A stretch of 64,000 bases of DNA from Mya arenaria (taxonomy: Eukaryota; Mollusca; Bivalvia; Myida; Myidae), in the NCBI RefSeq assembly GCF_026914265.1, contig NC_069130.1, forward strand, positions 15,588,366-15,652,365, given 5' to 3'. Shown piece after piece: positions 24,770 through 37,489 of this stretch (position 1 is the stretch's first letter; every line of letters starts with the position of its first letter). The notes beneath the pieces are model-generated. The model saw only the letters and a list, made by a program, of their open reading frames with translations. It was not told where the DNA came from and made no database searches. The translations under genes and the position numbers were made by a program.

Positions 24770-27700
24770 CTGAAATAAAACAAAAAGTATTTTATTTACT
24801 GTATATAGTTACTGCCAAGAATGATACCTGTTTAAAGCGGAAAATATTGTGATATGTTATCTTATAAACAAATTATGATATGCGTTTGCTATTTGTACTC
24901 CATTATCTCGAAGTATGCTCTTCTTTCTCTTTTTATTTTAAAAATAACTTAAAATCTTAAGTTCTCATCAAATAATTAACATCATTTGAATTCCTTCACA
25001 TGTTTTTAATACAGTAAAACTGCCGACGTTCGAGAACCTGCGTTCCCTCGAGGTTGGAGCTTGCTCTCTAATATTTTTCCTTCTATTTTCATATAAAATA
25101 TACCAACGCTGCATCGAAACCGAATTATGTCGAAGAGTCGTGCAATATGCTCGGTCCCAAGTACACAACTCAAGCACAAAACCTTATGGCTACCTCGAGG
25201 TCATAATTTCACACTTTTCCCGAACACAAACAATTGTTAACGCATGACCGATATTAGTTGACATGGGCATTTTAGAAGATAATTATGAGAGGTAAATGAC
25301 GAGAAGTCAATTGTGAGAAATGTAAAGGAGTAATAAAAATATGAATAAACCTTTCCATATCGATCCAGCATCGGAATCTCTAAAAAGAATGTCTTTTTGT
25401 CACTTTGCTTTTCATAATGACCATTTTGTAAAAATAAAATCGATTAATTGATATAATTATATTTCTTTTACATTTCTATACTTAGTCTACATATAGTATA
25501 CGACAGCCTTTGAACACATGGGCGTTTTCCACAATGCAACACATAATCGGTGTCTTAGTTTACAGACTACTTCTTACTTCATACTTGAAATACACATAAA
25601 TATATTTCATTACAGACTGGAGAAAATTGAAATCGGGTCGTTCGAAACATCGGTTCCCTCGAGGAGTAGGCTCGGTTCCCGGCAACCTCGAGCGATCGCA
25701 ATTTTACTGTAATTAACACAAGGATTTTTCAATATGACGTGATAACCTAAACCTACCATAAGAGTATTTTGATTTCCGGGTTGATATGACTGATGGGTTG
25801 AATCCATATAAGACAGCTCCTGAAAGAACACAACCAAAGATATGGAGCTATTGATACGCAACAAAAAAGCAACATCGCATTAATTAATAAATTGATAGTT
25901 TGATGTATATTTTGAAGTAACAGTTGTTCGGGCATGATGGGGATTTAATACAGTGATTGATTCATGGGAAGCGGAGTAATATCAGGAAAGGCGAAAGCCG
26001 AGACCAGAACAAAAACGCATGCTTGAGCACATGGCATCGGATCTGCTATGTCATTATATTGCATAATTACCGTGAACAATAGCTGAAGCGCTGTTCTCTG
26101 GTATTATCAAGTCTACATTCGGGTAATTCTCTAGAACGTCTTTGATTGCTTCCTGAACTACTTTCGAGTCTGAAAATCCACCTACCATAACAACAGCATC
26201 CAATCGTTCCAACTCGGTCTTTCCCAGCAGAAAGTTAAGATGTTCTACGATTTTCGAAACTGAATTTTCGAAGGCCGATAACAAAATTGAATTGTCAATC
26301 TGGAGTTTACCTTGTATGAGTTCATATATTCCGCTTTCTAAAGCACTTTCAAACTGAGCAGACTTTGTTCCTTCAAGCAATGCGAATGGTAATTTAATCG
26401 AAATAACGTTATTAGCCTTGGCATTACTTTTACCAACAATTGTTCTCTTCTTCATTTCAATTTCGGCATCAAGCTCGCGTTTAGATTCGGCTTGTTCAAT
26501 GTCGCTTTTTAGGCCAGTCATGAAATCAGCTCCAAAGAGACCTTCAAATATTTCTAAAAAACCGTCATCGACAAGAGTCCCTCCCCATTTTCCACCTGAA
26601 GGCTCTCTAAGTGCTTTTAGAGAGCCGTCGTCTTGCACTTGATGTGCGGAAATGTCGACAGTTCCCCCTAACAAGACAGAAAACTGAAACATCAAACCCC
26701 TATTGATGTTTAAACTTAAGTAATAAAATGATAATAAATTACAAGCAGCGCATACGATTTTGCCTTTTCGAGTATGTGTATGTCTTGCCTAAGATATCCC
26801 AACACTGACGACAAGGGCAACATATGTCAAAATATAGTGCCAATCATTATTTAAATACAAATAGCCAAAATACATGACTGATAAGTATGTGTGACATTCT
26901 TAAATTCGGTCATAAAATACACTGCAATGTCAAATTAAATGTATTCAAGCTAGACTCACCTCCAAGATCAAGAACAAGAAACTTTAGTCCCGTAGGAAAC
27001 GCTTGAATTGTTGCATCTTTTCCTGGCTCTCTAAGCTTTGCAAGTCTCATATGTTTGCAGTAGATAGCCGCAGCTTCTGGTTCGTATGCAAGTGATAATT
27101 TATCTTCTTTTATTCCAGCCTTAGAAAAGCAAATATTTGTATTTGTATCTGACACTTCAATGTTTTTCAATACTTATATTCAAACATTATGTCACACAGA
27201 CCCAACTTAATGATACTGAAGGAGGCCCATATTTTCTATCAAAACCATATTTTCATAATCAAATGCATTAACGATAGTATTATGATACAGTCCAAATGAA
27301 AACAAATGCCGTGTTGTCACAGCAGGATGTCAAATTTTCGGTGTGACGTTCATGTTCTTAATGCCAAAATAAGGCTGAAATTAAAAAAAAAACAAAAAAC
27401 ATTTTACTTGGAATTTTAATTATGACCTTAGGCGTATATGCAAGTTATGATGGTTTAAATAACCATGAAAAAGCCTCGTATCGACGAATTATATGGTTGC
27501 ATTTTAAACGAAGTATGACGACAAACCATTTCTGCCGCCACAACCATGAATTCTTTGGCATCATCACTCCAGATAGCAGGGACGGTGATCACCCAACGAA
27601 CTTCATTCTCCTGGATTTTTACCCTCAGCTTAGCCTGCTCCATAAAATGATTCTTCAAATGTCTAATGGCAGCGGCAAAAACTTCCACCGCAGGCATATT

Positions 27701-30700
27701 TCTCCCTTGTGCATCTTTTATAGTCATTTTCCGTGTGAGTTTCTAAAAAGTGGTTAATTAGACATCAAAGAAAATTATTTTTACGTTTCAAACAGATAAT
27801 TGTTTAGAAAATAGACAGTTAAATAGTTATGTAAGTTTTAAAAGTGGTACTACATGGATGTTATGCTTATATCAACTATAAAAGTACACAAGTAAAAAAC
27901 CACTTACTGTAACTAAATAACGGTATGCATTATTCAATTTTCAAAACACATATAAGTAACAACATACTTTCTCTCTGTGAAGATCCATTTTGAACCTTTG
28001 AAAATATCGCCAGTCTTTATGTTCTTTTCTTTTTATTAGTCCATCGTATTTCTCTTCCGCCTTTAAGTGAATACATATCAGCAATGTACGACATATTTCG
28101 ATGTAGATCACTGTCCGAAAGCTAATATACTTATCGGCCTACGTTGGTGAAAGATTCCAACACCTGGACTGTCAAACTATTATTCTTTTAACTGTTGCTA
28201 TATGACTAGTCCCCGACCATTGTTAATATCCTCTTTGGTTGCCAATAAAATTAAAAGTAAAGATAACAATAGTAATCCGGAATACAATCAATATTTTTCG
28301 AACAAACCTCAAATCCGAAGTAAGATTCCGTCTTTTCACTGTTGAACAGTAGCACAGTAGGGGCTTGCGGAAGAATCTGGCCATCCCAGCGATTTGAATA
28401 TATCTGTATGTAGATAACGTAGGTCCATTTTCTATTTGCACAGCGTATGTGATAATACGACTTGTAATACTACAATTATTAGTTTAATTTAAACCCATTC
28501 ATTCTGATTCAACTGAAAACGGCTAAAAGTAGCTCGCTCATTTTTCTTACCAAAAGTTTGTCCGGTTATGCATCTGAAAACACTTATTCTAGTATCATTA
28601 TTTTACTCTTTCATACGAAAATTGCAGAAGAAAACACAAAGTTTAAAAAACGGTCGTAGTAGGGTGCGAACCCGCACCAGTTAGGTAGAAATATGAAAAA
28701 AAAAACAAGTCTGCTACCTGTAGGCCACAAGGTCTTATACCAAAGAAATGGGAATTTCGACCTTTTTAGAAAACAGTGATAACATTACGTGATAATGTCA
28801 AACAACCAATTATGCTACAACGAATCGCTGAATCCCGTAAGAAACTGAATGCAAAAATCTGGTCTTCAGGAGAAAATATCACCATTTTCTGAAGAGTTCC
28901 AGCTGCCAGTAACTTAGTTTGAATACTTATATGATTTGCAACCATTACCTTTTGTGTTTGTACAAAGTGCATTTTAGAAACCATGATCCAGTCCCTTTAA
29001 AGACATGTCCGACTTGTAAAGTCATGATATTGATATTATGTCTATTTCCCTGTGGGTAGTGGCAGGGTGCCAAATAATCAGCGAATTGATAATGTTATCA
29101 GTGCAAACTTTATAGGTTAGCCTATTGATTAAAAATACATTGAACAGCGAATAAATACCTCTTGGCACACAGGTATTAAATCAATACTTGATCAAACAGG
29201 TTATATTCATATGTTAGGCTTAACCAAACTATAATGAATACGCGGAACATTTCTTCAATTGTAAAATCCACTCTTGTGGACGAATTCTATTAAACCTGAT
29301 TCGAACAGATCAATAGCTCATCTAAAATATATTCGTTAATTATATATGATAAAGAAATTGAAGAGTATTTCAATATATTGCAAAACTGTCGAAGCTTAAA
29401 TCTTATACATTTTCGTACAAGTAATCACAACTTCCATATCATAATTGGTAGATGGGGACAACAAACTGTACCTAAATCTAAAATAAAGTTTTCTCTTTGC
29501 CCTTTAAACGATGTTTTCGACGGAACGGATTACTTTTACACTGTCATTTTTTACATTTCATTGAATGAAATATTTTAAAATTCATTAAATATATTTGACC
29601 AAAAGCGTTGACCTTAAGAGACTTTTTAAATGTTTGGGACCTGATATTCTTAGAAATACTACAATTACATGCTTACAAGTTTATCAATTTAAACGAAATT
29701 GGCAAAAACAATGTTTTCAAATATGTTATTATATCTGTTGTTTCAGTTTATCAAATGTGTTATGCCATGTTTAATCCCATATTATAAGTTACTAGCCACA
29801 TTCCACAAATAAGTATATGTGAATATTACCAAACGTCTTAACTGAAATAGACGGCATGTACCCACAACCCTAACTTAAATGTCTATGTTAAACTTTGTAT
29901 TTTGTTTGCAAGTTAATGTGCTTAACTGTAAACTGATGCAAATAACAAATATTTACATATTTGAGTTAATTACCTAATTAACAATTAAGACAGGGATCAA
30001 AGAAAAGGGGATGCAGAGTAAACTGCCGATTAATCAATGCACATTTACATAACAACAAAATACGACCAATAAAAAAACTGCAATTATCAAAATATGAATT
30101 AGGAGATTACTAAAAGGCTTAAATAGCCCTTTTACCATTGTAAAGATAAGTTATTATGTTTATTTTAAGGAACCATGTATCCACGACATTTTAGATGCGG
30201 AATGAAACCTATATACAATAACTATACTTTAATAACGCTTTTCAAGAAATATTTGATTGAGATTACACACATCTTAACGGAATAAAAAGGCTCGAAGTAA
30301 ATTAAAATTACTAAAAATATGATACTTAGAAATACAAAAGCATTGTAATATGTCATCAAGTACAACGGTTAATTGGCACAAAAATACTATGAGTCCTGTA
30401 TGTAATGCAAGTAACATACTTGTTGCATTTCATGGTGGTATTGTTTCAACAGATAAATAGTAACGTAAAATAGACAACTTCTAAACTAGAAATTGGATAT
30501 AAGTTTGATTAAAGAAGTTAAAAAGCAGTTTTGACAAAAATAGATAATGCCGCAGGTGATCTACAGATATTTAAAAAACGACATGATTAAGTATTGCAGC
30601 TGTAAAAGTAGTAGTTTGTAATTTAGGCTTTACGCCATAAATTACTTTTCCTCGTTTTTAAGCAATTCAGTAACAATATAAAATGCATTGCTTCCCAGCG

Positions 30701-33700
30701 GCCTAAACGACATTCGTTATTATTGAAGGCTTATAAAAATATTCATAGAAAGATGATTTGTTGAAAGTTTCATTGAGCTGACACAACTGATTAGTTTTTA
30801 AGAGCATTTGTATCCATTTAATCGAAAGGAGGAAAATTCAACAACGAAGTTATTTAATTGAACTTTGAACTACACCATTTGGAACTCCTCAGTCATTTTT
30901 ATCAAAAAGAACCTGATGTATTTGGACAGGCTTTTATTTTTAATAATGTTTTCCTTATTTGTTCCCAGTTTTAGTATAATGATGATTTTTATTATGAAAC
31001 TTTATGAACACACAGTTTTAAATCTTTTATTTTATAAGGCAGACTGTGTGGGATGTTTATAGTTTCTAACGATGACCGCATCGTATCTTTGAAAAGTTTT
31101 TGCATTAGGTGCTCTGAATTGTTTCCCTCCGTCTGCAGACAGAGTTGGGATCTCTAATCATAGAAGTACTTGGGGTTTACCTATACGTTTATTATTATTT
31201 GTTTTATTGATAAGTTTCCTCAAGTTAATGCATACTTTGATAAGATTTACCTTTTGCGTTTTATCTTTATTAATGATTGTTGGGATAAGAGTGAGGTTTG
31301 TGCACATTAACTGGTTTAACCGCCCCCCCCCCCAGTAAATTTACATTTTACGGACCTTCCAAGGCGGTACCTAACAATTTTTGATAAATATACCTATCTT
31401 TTTATATATAGTATGTATGCACTTGCTGTTTCCTGAGTTTTGTACTGTTCTTCTATGTTTTTTGTTTGTGATTGTGTGTTTTATGTCTCTGGCGTTTACC
31501 CAGTGCCACTAAACCGGGTTTATGTTCAAACATTTTGCTACTGAGCTTGTTTCTCCACCTTTTTGCATAAATATTTACATACTCAGAAATCGGTATGTTT
31601 AAAGGGGCAACATTCGCTGCCTCGGCAGCGAGTAAATGGGGAGTGACTTATTGTAAATTCCCTCAGCTATGTACCTGTCTGTTAAACTCAGTGTTCTATC
31701 TTTAGTACACACAAGAGGAATGTAAACAAACAGGGCTGATCAGAGCAGACGATGTATTTCTCCACACTACAATCTTCTATATGAAATAAAGATGACCAAG
31801 CCAACTTTTCCAGATGTTTTCTTTGAAATGATTGCTTTCCTGTTCCTAACTGGCATTTTGTAAGCTCGACTAGATCTTTTTTCTATATGGGACATCCCTC
31901 TCAAGTGTTTAGAATCAACATTCTCATTCCAGTCCAAAGTAGCAAGGTTTATTCTCAGTCTGGAATCCAAAACTAATTATTACGTCAACAAACAATAATA
32001 ATGCTTTATTGAATGCATCCACAACCCTAGTACATATTAACCTTATTGTAAACGAGTTCAGGAAGGAAACAATTCAGATAGTGTTGACACCTTTAATTGG
32101 TAATTAAATGTCACTGGCTGGAATCTGGTTTGTGTATTGATAACTGGAAATCAAACGCACATTTTGAGTCAAAAAGGAGAGAACTCAAACACAGTTATAC
32201 ATGAACATTTGCATGACATGGAACTAGGTACTGCCTTCCATTAAAATAATAACTTTGGGCAGAATAAGAAGACTCAAAATATGGAACAAAATAATCAGGA
32301 CAAAGATATACATGACTGAAGAACAATAGGAGATATTCACTTTACCTGGCTAGGATATAAACATTTGTAATGATGACAAAGCTTTTGATAGAAAAGCGAA
32401 GGAGCAACTAACATTTAAGCAACGAGGCTCATAAATATTATTTTTTTAAAACGACAAATATGAAAACAAAGTTACATATTTCAACCTGGGGATGATTCAC
32501 CAGACTTGTTAATTACGTAACGCTTCAAAAGAAAAAGTGTTAATATCATAGAAAACAATTAGACTAAAATGAAGCATATGAAGCTGATGATATTTATCAA
32601 TAATTTTTGGAAAATCAGGTGGAATAAAAACTTTTCAAGGTTTGTTCACTTTTGTTACTACAGTATTTGATAGTAAGGCATGCCGTCTGCTACAAGCAAG
32701 CTGCTAGGGATATAAACACCAGCACGTGGTAATGTTTACAACAGAGATTTCATAACCCCCAGAACACCAAAAAGCAACTCCCCCGGAAAATTCAAATTTT
32801 GAATCTGACAGTTGGATTTTTTTCTCAAAGTCATGTTTCTAGTAATGTTTTAAAATCAAATTAAGGATTTTTAATTTGTTTAACCTTCATGCTACATGCC
32901 TGCAAAGTTTCATGTCTCAACTTTTTGTAAGCATTGTATAAATTTGGAATAAGGGTCCCTGATGTAAAACGTGCATAAAATTATACAAAAGCTTGCCCCA
33001 GCGCCACCTGGAGGTTTATATAGTCCTGTTGCCCCTTTAAGTCCGATGCAAGTAGATCGCGTAGTAATTTAATTTGCAGTTAAAGTTAATGACTTATCTC
33101 TTGGGAATCTTAATTATGTGTGCAATAAAACACTTCACTGGCAATCAATTTAAACTTAGATCAACAAATATAAGCCAAACTATTTCATATAATTAATGAT
33201 ATAATTCGATATTTTACGAACTGTTTCTACTGATGTACAGGCATACATCCGAGGTTGTTTTAGATAACAATGGCCGAGGAGTTCTGAATGTGAACTGCAC
33301 CCGTCGTTCAAAATGTTACCTAGTTTTGGAGAAACGAAATGGTATACTTTTGGTATTTGAGTGCAGAAAACATTGCACATTTCAGAGGAAATAATAATTA
33401 AAATAAACAAAAAATGTGTTTTTTGGTACAGTAGAAATAATAACTAAAAAAATAGGTTTGTTATAAAAAGGCATGTCATCTCCTTCATTATGTTCAAACG
33501 ATTTCCTATATATAGAATCATTTTAAATAGAAAAGGAGATATCTTTACCTCTTGCTGTTAAAGTTCATTCATTACAGCCCTACCGTAATTAGGTAGTGAA
33601 AACCCGTTTTTATCCAATTTAACCATTAAGAGTGATGATTAGGAGTATTTCAATATAATGGATTCTAAAAACAGACTCAAGTATTTCGAAAAAAATATTT

Positions 33701-33878
33701 AGAGCATGCTTTATATATAAGCTTCGCACAAATAGTATATATGCATATGGAAAGCGAAAGTACGAACCTGAAGTGGATCTCGTAAGTACTCCTCCCTATA
33801 AGAGTAGGCGTAACCAGAAAATGTCGTTCCAAAATCTATCGCCGCAACAATTATTTCATTTATTCTCGTTTCACTCAT
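24366..33878 (-). CDS. HSPA12-like HSP70-family protein, gene 1 (intact, 8 exons)
   Basis: Eight minus-strand exons join in phase into a 579-residue protein: 33878-33768, 28403-28308, 28060-27968, 27742-27527, 27119-26960, 26667-26071, 25819-25757, 24769-24366. It is a divergent HSP70 ATPase of the HSPA12A/B type. AAIDFGTTFSGYAYS is the phosphate-1 loop; VRWVITVPAIW is an HSP70 core strand; LAYEPEAAAIYC is the connect segment; LVLDLGGGTVDISAHQV is phosphate-2; VVMVGGFSDSKVVQ is the adenosine motif. As in HSPA12 proteins, the C-terminal part is short and unlike the classical HSP70 substrate domain. The family acts in the cytosol and is linked to stress and immune signalling in molluscs, though individual functions are mostly unknown. 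All introns are GT-AG, and intron 1 is 5.4 kb. Exons 1-4 and part of 5 lie inside the left palindrome arm. I see no clear heat-shock element just upstream. Confidence 0.9.
25012..25709. mobile_element. Tc1/mariner (pogo-like) non-autonomous element in intron 7 of gene 1
   Basis: CAGTAAAACTGCCGACGTTC at 25,012 faces an imperfect inverse, TCGCAATTTTACTG, ending at 25,709. TA dinucleotides flank both ends. The ends resemble the CAGTAAAACC-type termini of pogo/Tigger elements, and both ends carry CCTCGAGG/GTTCCC-rich subterminal sequence. No transposase frame is present. Confidence 0.5.
25757..25819 (-). CDS. Gene 1 exon 7
   Basis: 63 bp coding GAVLYGFNPSVISTRKSKYSYG, which matches the GAVLFGLDP...RRSPLTYGVGV stretch of HSPA12 proteins. 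Acceptor TTCTTTCAG, donor GTAGGT. The in-strand frame 25,610-25,864 reads it out of phase. Confidence 0.88.
26071..26667 (-). CDS. Gene 1 exon 6: phosphate-2 and adenosine motifs
   Basis: 597 bp coding GGGTVDISAHQVQDD at its start and VVMVGGFSDSKVVQEAI then NVDLIIPENSASAIVHG at its end. The acceptor uses the first G of a five-G run (TTGTTAG then GGGG), the only choice that restores GGGT. Donor GTAATT. Confidence 0.9.
26960..27119 (-). CDS. Gene 1 exon 5: connect segment; holds the palindrome breakpoint
   Basis: 160 bp after acceptor TTCTAAG, coding AGIKEDKLSLAYEPEAAAIY, a basic linker and LVLDLG, ending in phase 1 before GTGAGT. The left palindrome arm ends at 27,087, between the Ala and Tyr of LAYEPE. 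Only the first 33 bp are therefore duplicated in the right arm. Confidence 0.9.
27527..27742 (-). CDS. Gene 1 exon 4: HSP70 core strand
   Basis: 72 codons after acceptor CTTTTTAG, including MPAVEVFAAAIRHLKNHF and VRWVITVPAIWSDDAKEFM, and ending before donor GTTTGT. The plus-strand frame 27,422-27,757 is its antisense shadow. Confidence 0.9.
27968..28060 (-). CDS. Gene 1 exon 3
   Basis: 31 codons (AEEKYDGLIKRKEHK through MDLHREK) between acceptor TTAAAG and donor GTATGT. The FKMDLH motif matches the FKMKLH-type motif of HSPA12 proteins. Confidence 0.88.
28308..28403 (-). CDS. Gene 1 exon 2
   Basis: 32 codons (IYSNRWDGQILPQAPTVLL through YFGFE) after acceptor ACATACAG and before donor GTTTGT. 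It corresponds to the HSPA12 stretch containing the conserved APT-hydrophobic and FGFE motifs. The longer open frame 28,223-28,441 on this strand is out of frame with it. Confidence 0.9.
28640..28740 (-). mobile_element. SINE-like unit with tRNA-like boxes, left-arm copy
   Basis: On the minus strand GTGGCCTACAGGTAGCAG (A-box-like) precedes GCGGGTTCGCACCC (B-box-like), separated by a T run. The mirrored copy is at about 50,940-51,040. An adjacent unit starting TTTAAAGGGACTGGATCATG (minus strand, from about 29,000) may belong to the same composite element. Confidence 0.35.
30930..31560 (-). repeat. Dispersed repeat, copy B (left arm)
   Basis: Reverse-complement copy of the repeat at 22,724-23,353. 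It lies in intron 1 of gene 1 and contains a run of about 12 C near 31,322. The mirrored right-arm copy is at about 48,246-48,873. Confidence 0.75.
31599..33040. mobile_element. TIR element with TTAA ends, left-arm copy
   Basis: TTAAAGGGGCAAC at 31,599 is inverted as GTTGCCCCTTTAA ending at 33,040, enclosing 1.44 kb. The ends fit TTAA-targeting (piggyBac-like) elements. A minus-strand 67-codon frame (31,767-31,970) has RLRINLATLDWNENVDSKH, possibly the end of an old transposase or captured gene, but I cannot assign it. It sits in intron 1 of gene 1. Confidence 0.55.
33768..33878 (-). CDS. Gene 1 exon 1: start and phosphate-1 loop
   Basis: ATG at 33,878; 37 codons carrying AAIDFGTTFSGYAYS, then YREEYLRDPLQ and donor GTTCGT. 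The same 111-bp exon occurs in the right-arm copy (45,860-45,970) and in gene 2 (58,366-58,476). Confidence 0.9.
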
Positions 33879-34842
33879 CTTTTTTCCGTTTAATTGTGTA
33901 TTGAATACACACTTTTTCTTTGCTCAAAATCAAACTCAGTGCAATATCCTTCATTTTCTTATACGGGTAGGTGTGTAATATTCATCCTCTCGATATCTAT
34001 GAAATTTAAATGTAAATTTACATTGTGAAGCGTTTATCTATTGGGTACTGTTAAACATGATATCTTGAAAGGCTATTGCGAGCTCTTAAAAGATATCAAA
34101 TGTCTTAAAGTGTTTCGTTCACGGAGTGAGTGTTAGCAAACATCTTTATTTTAAACTTGAGAGGTACTATTTACCTTAATACGCGAAACCGAAAAAAACA
34201 ACTGACGGATACTCATTTTTGTCAAACCAGTCATAACAAGAAATAATTTTCAACTGATTTATTAAAGCTTTTCGGCAAAACAGTAAATTTTCTGACCAAA
34301 TTCTAAATAATCATTGACTCTCCTCTGAACATTAAATAATGCTTTATTATTGAGAACGGCGTTTTGATCACGCTTCAAACGAAACTATTATTTAAGAGGT
34401 CTAATCTTAAAGATCTAGAACGAGTCCCTTTCACCAGTATATAAATGAATATTTAATACATTTTACTTACAAATGTTTTGCATGTGTATCATCGTTCAAG
34501 CTTATATATTCATTATGCTTAAACTGCTGACTTATGTCAAGACTAATCTAAGGTAATATAAATTATTTGAACCAAACACTGATGTCCACATTTCGCTGAG
34601 CGTTCAAAGGCGGTAATACAGATCCATATTAACAGAACAATGTATATGTTGATATCTCTGTTGTATGTCTGGAGTTTTGTCACGAACAAAGCGAATTATT
34701 GGATTATTCATATAATATGATGCTATAGAATGTTTAAAAATTTGGTACAATTTACATTATGATAATTTCACAAAAACATTGTGGGCGTTATGGCTGAGAA
34801 ACTCGAAGCAGAAGATACAAAGTTGAAGTTTAGCTGACAAAA

Positions 34843-35169
34843 ATGCAGCATTTTATAAATGGACAAGTTCAACAGAAAGAGAAATATCTTGAGCGACAAA
34901 CAAGGAAGTATATTTCGAAGTGCATATTATCAAAACTAGATCTGAAATACTCTTATGCTGATAAATTGAAATGGAGTGAACTTTGGACTCTTTTGAGTGT
35001 TCTATTCATTACAATGCAAGCTCACCAGATATCTATAATATTCAATTATCTGCAAACAAAACTTGTCAGTGATACCACGCGATCAATAAGGGACAATCGC
35101 TTTCAAATGAAAAGTAAAGTGCATAAATTTATTTTCTTGAAGAACGTTTTGATGAAACAAGAAATTTAA
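34843..35169 (+). CDS. 108-codon hypothetical ORF, left arm
   Basis: An ATG frame (MQHFINGQVQQKEKYLERQ start) upstream of and divergent from gene 1. No recognised domain; basic and lysine-rich. It is preceded by a short frame MAEKLEAEDTKLKFS with its own stop. The right-arm copy (44,569-44,895, minus) stays open with a Tyr-to-Phe change. Conservation of the frame is weak evidence because the arms hardly differ anywhere. Confidence 0.22.
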   Translation: MQHFINGQVQQKEKYLERQTRKYISKCILSKLDLKYSYADKLKWSELWTLLSVLFITMQAHQISIIFNYLQTKLVSDTTRSIRDNRFQMKSKVHKFIFLKNVLMKQEI

Positions 35170-36878
35170 TTGACAGTATAATACAATAAATCATTGAAAA
35201 CAAATTGCAATTGAAGGAATAACTTCAATGACATCAACTAACAAATCTGCAATCCTAGACGCCCATGGACGAATATCATTTTTCATTTTATACTGTAAGG
35301 CGCCTTTATGGAGTAGCACATAATTAAGTAATATGGTATATTATAATTAGCCATTGACGCCTAATGCATTTTCTTTTTCGGGGGATTGAGTGACATACTT
35401 GATAAATTATTAAAATTATTATTGTCTGGTTCATGATTTAAAACAGATCTGAATTCTTTACCTATTGAATAAATTCATTTCTCTTAAAGAAATAATGATA
35501 GTTAAACATTTGACGACTTATAAACTTGTATTGTAAAATATAAAAGATTTGAAATCAATTGAGTAGTTTTTCATTTCATATTTGCTCTTAGTGGGAAGCA
35601 AATCATAAGCTTAATTGTATTTAATTGTCCGAATAAAGTCTATCGTAGAACGCAATCTGTGCCTTGTAAAACAAACTGTTTACCTTTTTATCATGTCAAC
35701 GTTTTCTTCCTAATTTACATATCGCGTTACCTGTGCAAGTTTAAAGGTGGACTCTTATTCCCATATAAGATTAACCACAATTAATAATTTTGTTTGATAT
35801 TCCAAAAAGTTGAATACATGTCAAAAACAACAGTTCATATGAAGGATACCGAGTTTAATTTGAAAGAAATGAGCATAAAACTCGGTACCTCTATCGCATG
35901 AGACTAAAGAAGACCACAGTTAATCTTTTAGCATTCACCAACCATTTAATAAGTGTGTGTGTTCTGCTATTTAATACACGTATACAATTTTGTTATCAAT
36001 AATTAATATTTTTTCATAAATGCATATTGAGTGAGCAATTAAAGGTTTATCAGTCAAAACTGATGTTTGTTATCAATGTTTATGTATTGATTTTGAATAA
36101 GAGTGTCACTTTAAATTTAGGCTTACTGTTTTCAGGTAATAAAGTAATTTTCAGGATTTAGTTGCGTTTTGTGACGCAATTTAATTCAAGAGTTTCAAGA
36201 ATTTATTGGCGAATCTTGACTTATCTTACATATTTTGTGGTGTTTGTATTTGTTTATGCAGTATTATTAGTTTTCGGTGTTTATATCAGTGTATGAGTTG
36301 TTAATATGTTTGTGTCTATGGTTCATAGTCGTTCGGACCCTTGCCTTGAGCTCCTTATTTTTTTAATTTTCTCCTGGGCTTGTTCCTGATTTTTTTCATT
36401 GTATTATTACGCGCCAGTGTTTAAACAAACAGCTCAGTTATTTTAAGATTTTATAGATTTAAACTTGAAACATTCTCTAGCTGTATTTTATCATCGTCGG
36501 CAACCACTGCACTTTCTCCCGTTACACGTCATACATGGCGTGGGACAATTTGCTGACAAAATCTCGTTTTACTGAATATGCATGAGACAGGAGATACAAC
36601 TTTTCTTCAAATGAATTCGCATTTTACACTCAAATAATTTTCAATATTTTAACAGTGACAGAATCCTCCGTGACACTCCATCTTGACTACTGCATTATAT
36701 TACTGTACTGCGAAGACGGTCCCGGTTCCTTTCCGGCAATCGGTAGAATATTTTTTTTTTAATCGTAAAGCATCTGGTACTTCGAGGAACCAATGAAACT
36801 GCCTCATTAATTTTCATTGTGGATCGGGGGTATTCGCCGATGGTTATTTATATGAGGTTAAACAGCCAGAGCTAAAGT

Positions 36879-36879
<1 letters not shown>

Positions 36880-36944
<65 letters not shown>
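36880..36944. repeat. (TA)n microsatellite, left arm
   Basis: About 64 bp of uninterrupted TA. The mirrored tract in the right arm (42,764-42,857) is about 30 bp longer and interrupted, which accounts for a 31-bp change in the arm alignment. Confidence 0.95.
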
Positions 36945-36946
<2 letters not shown>

Positions 36947-37489
36947 ATGTGCCTGTCATCAAAAAACGAATTTTGAAAAAAAAATTGGTTATACATTTCA
37001 ACTTAACCTATTGTTGGTTTTTGTATGCTTCAAATATTAACACTGTTAATCGGTAATCATTCGTAGTTTTGTTGAATTAAATAAAACAAATACAATAAAA
37101 AGCCGTTATCTCATTGTACACATATCTGCAAAAACCAAAGATATTGCATGACGCATTCATTTAGGTTTAGGGCCGTCAACAGTGCAAAAGTCGTTTGAAG
37201 AACCAAAACTAAAACTGATTAAAAAAGATGTAACGTGCCGGCTGTATGTTCAATCGGCGCCGTAGAGCTTATATGGATCGCTTTTATATAAATTTTCCTC
37301 AGGCTACTTTGCCTTATGATTGAAACAAATGATTCGGAAATGATTGGTAAGTTAAAACATAATCAACCAAATAATAAGGGTTCAACGATTATGCATTGGT
37401 TTATATAAAGTTCAATCACTTTAGTGATGAATGGATTTCTCTTACGGGAGCTTGTTTATTGGCGATGCTAAATACCTGAACCTTTGTCT

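Noticed and set aside
27422..27757. 111-codon plus-strand frame (and mirror 51,919-52,254)
   Set aside because: Antisense to HSPA12-like exon 4, whose sense frame carries clear HSP70 motifs.
28223..28441. 72-codon minus-strand frame (and mirror 51,238-51,456)
   Set aside because: It reads exon 2 of the HSPA12-like gene out of phase and crosses both splice sites.
28640..28740. Functional tRNA gene
   Set aside because: A and B-like boxes are present but there is a long T run in place of an anticodon arm and no acceptor pairing; more likely SINE-derived.
33879..34200. Heat-shock elements upstream of gene 1
   Set aside because: Isolated TTC and GAA motifs occur, but I found no run of three alternating units with correct spacing.
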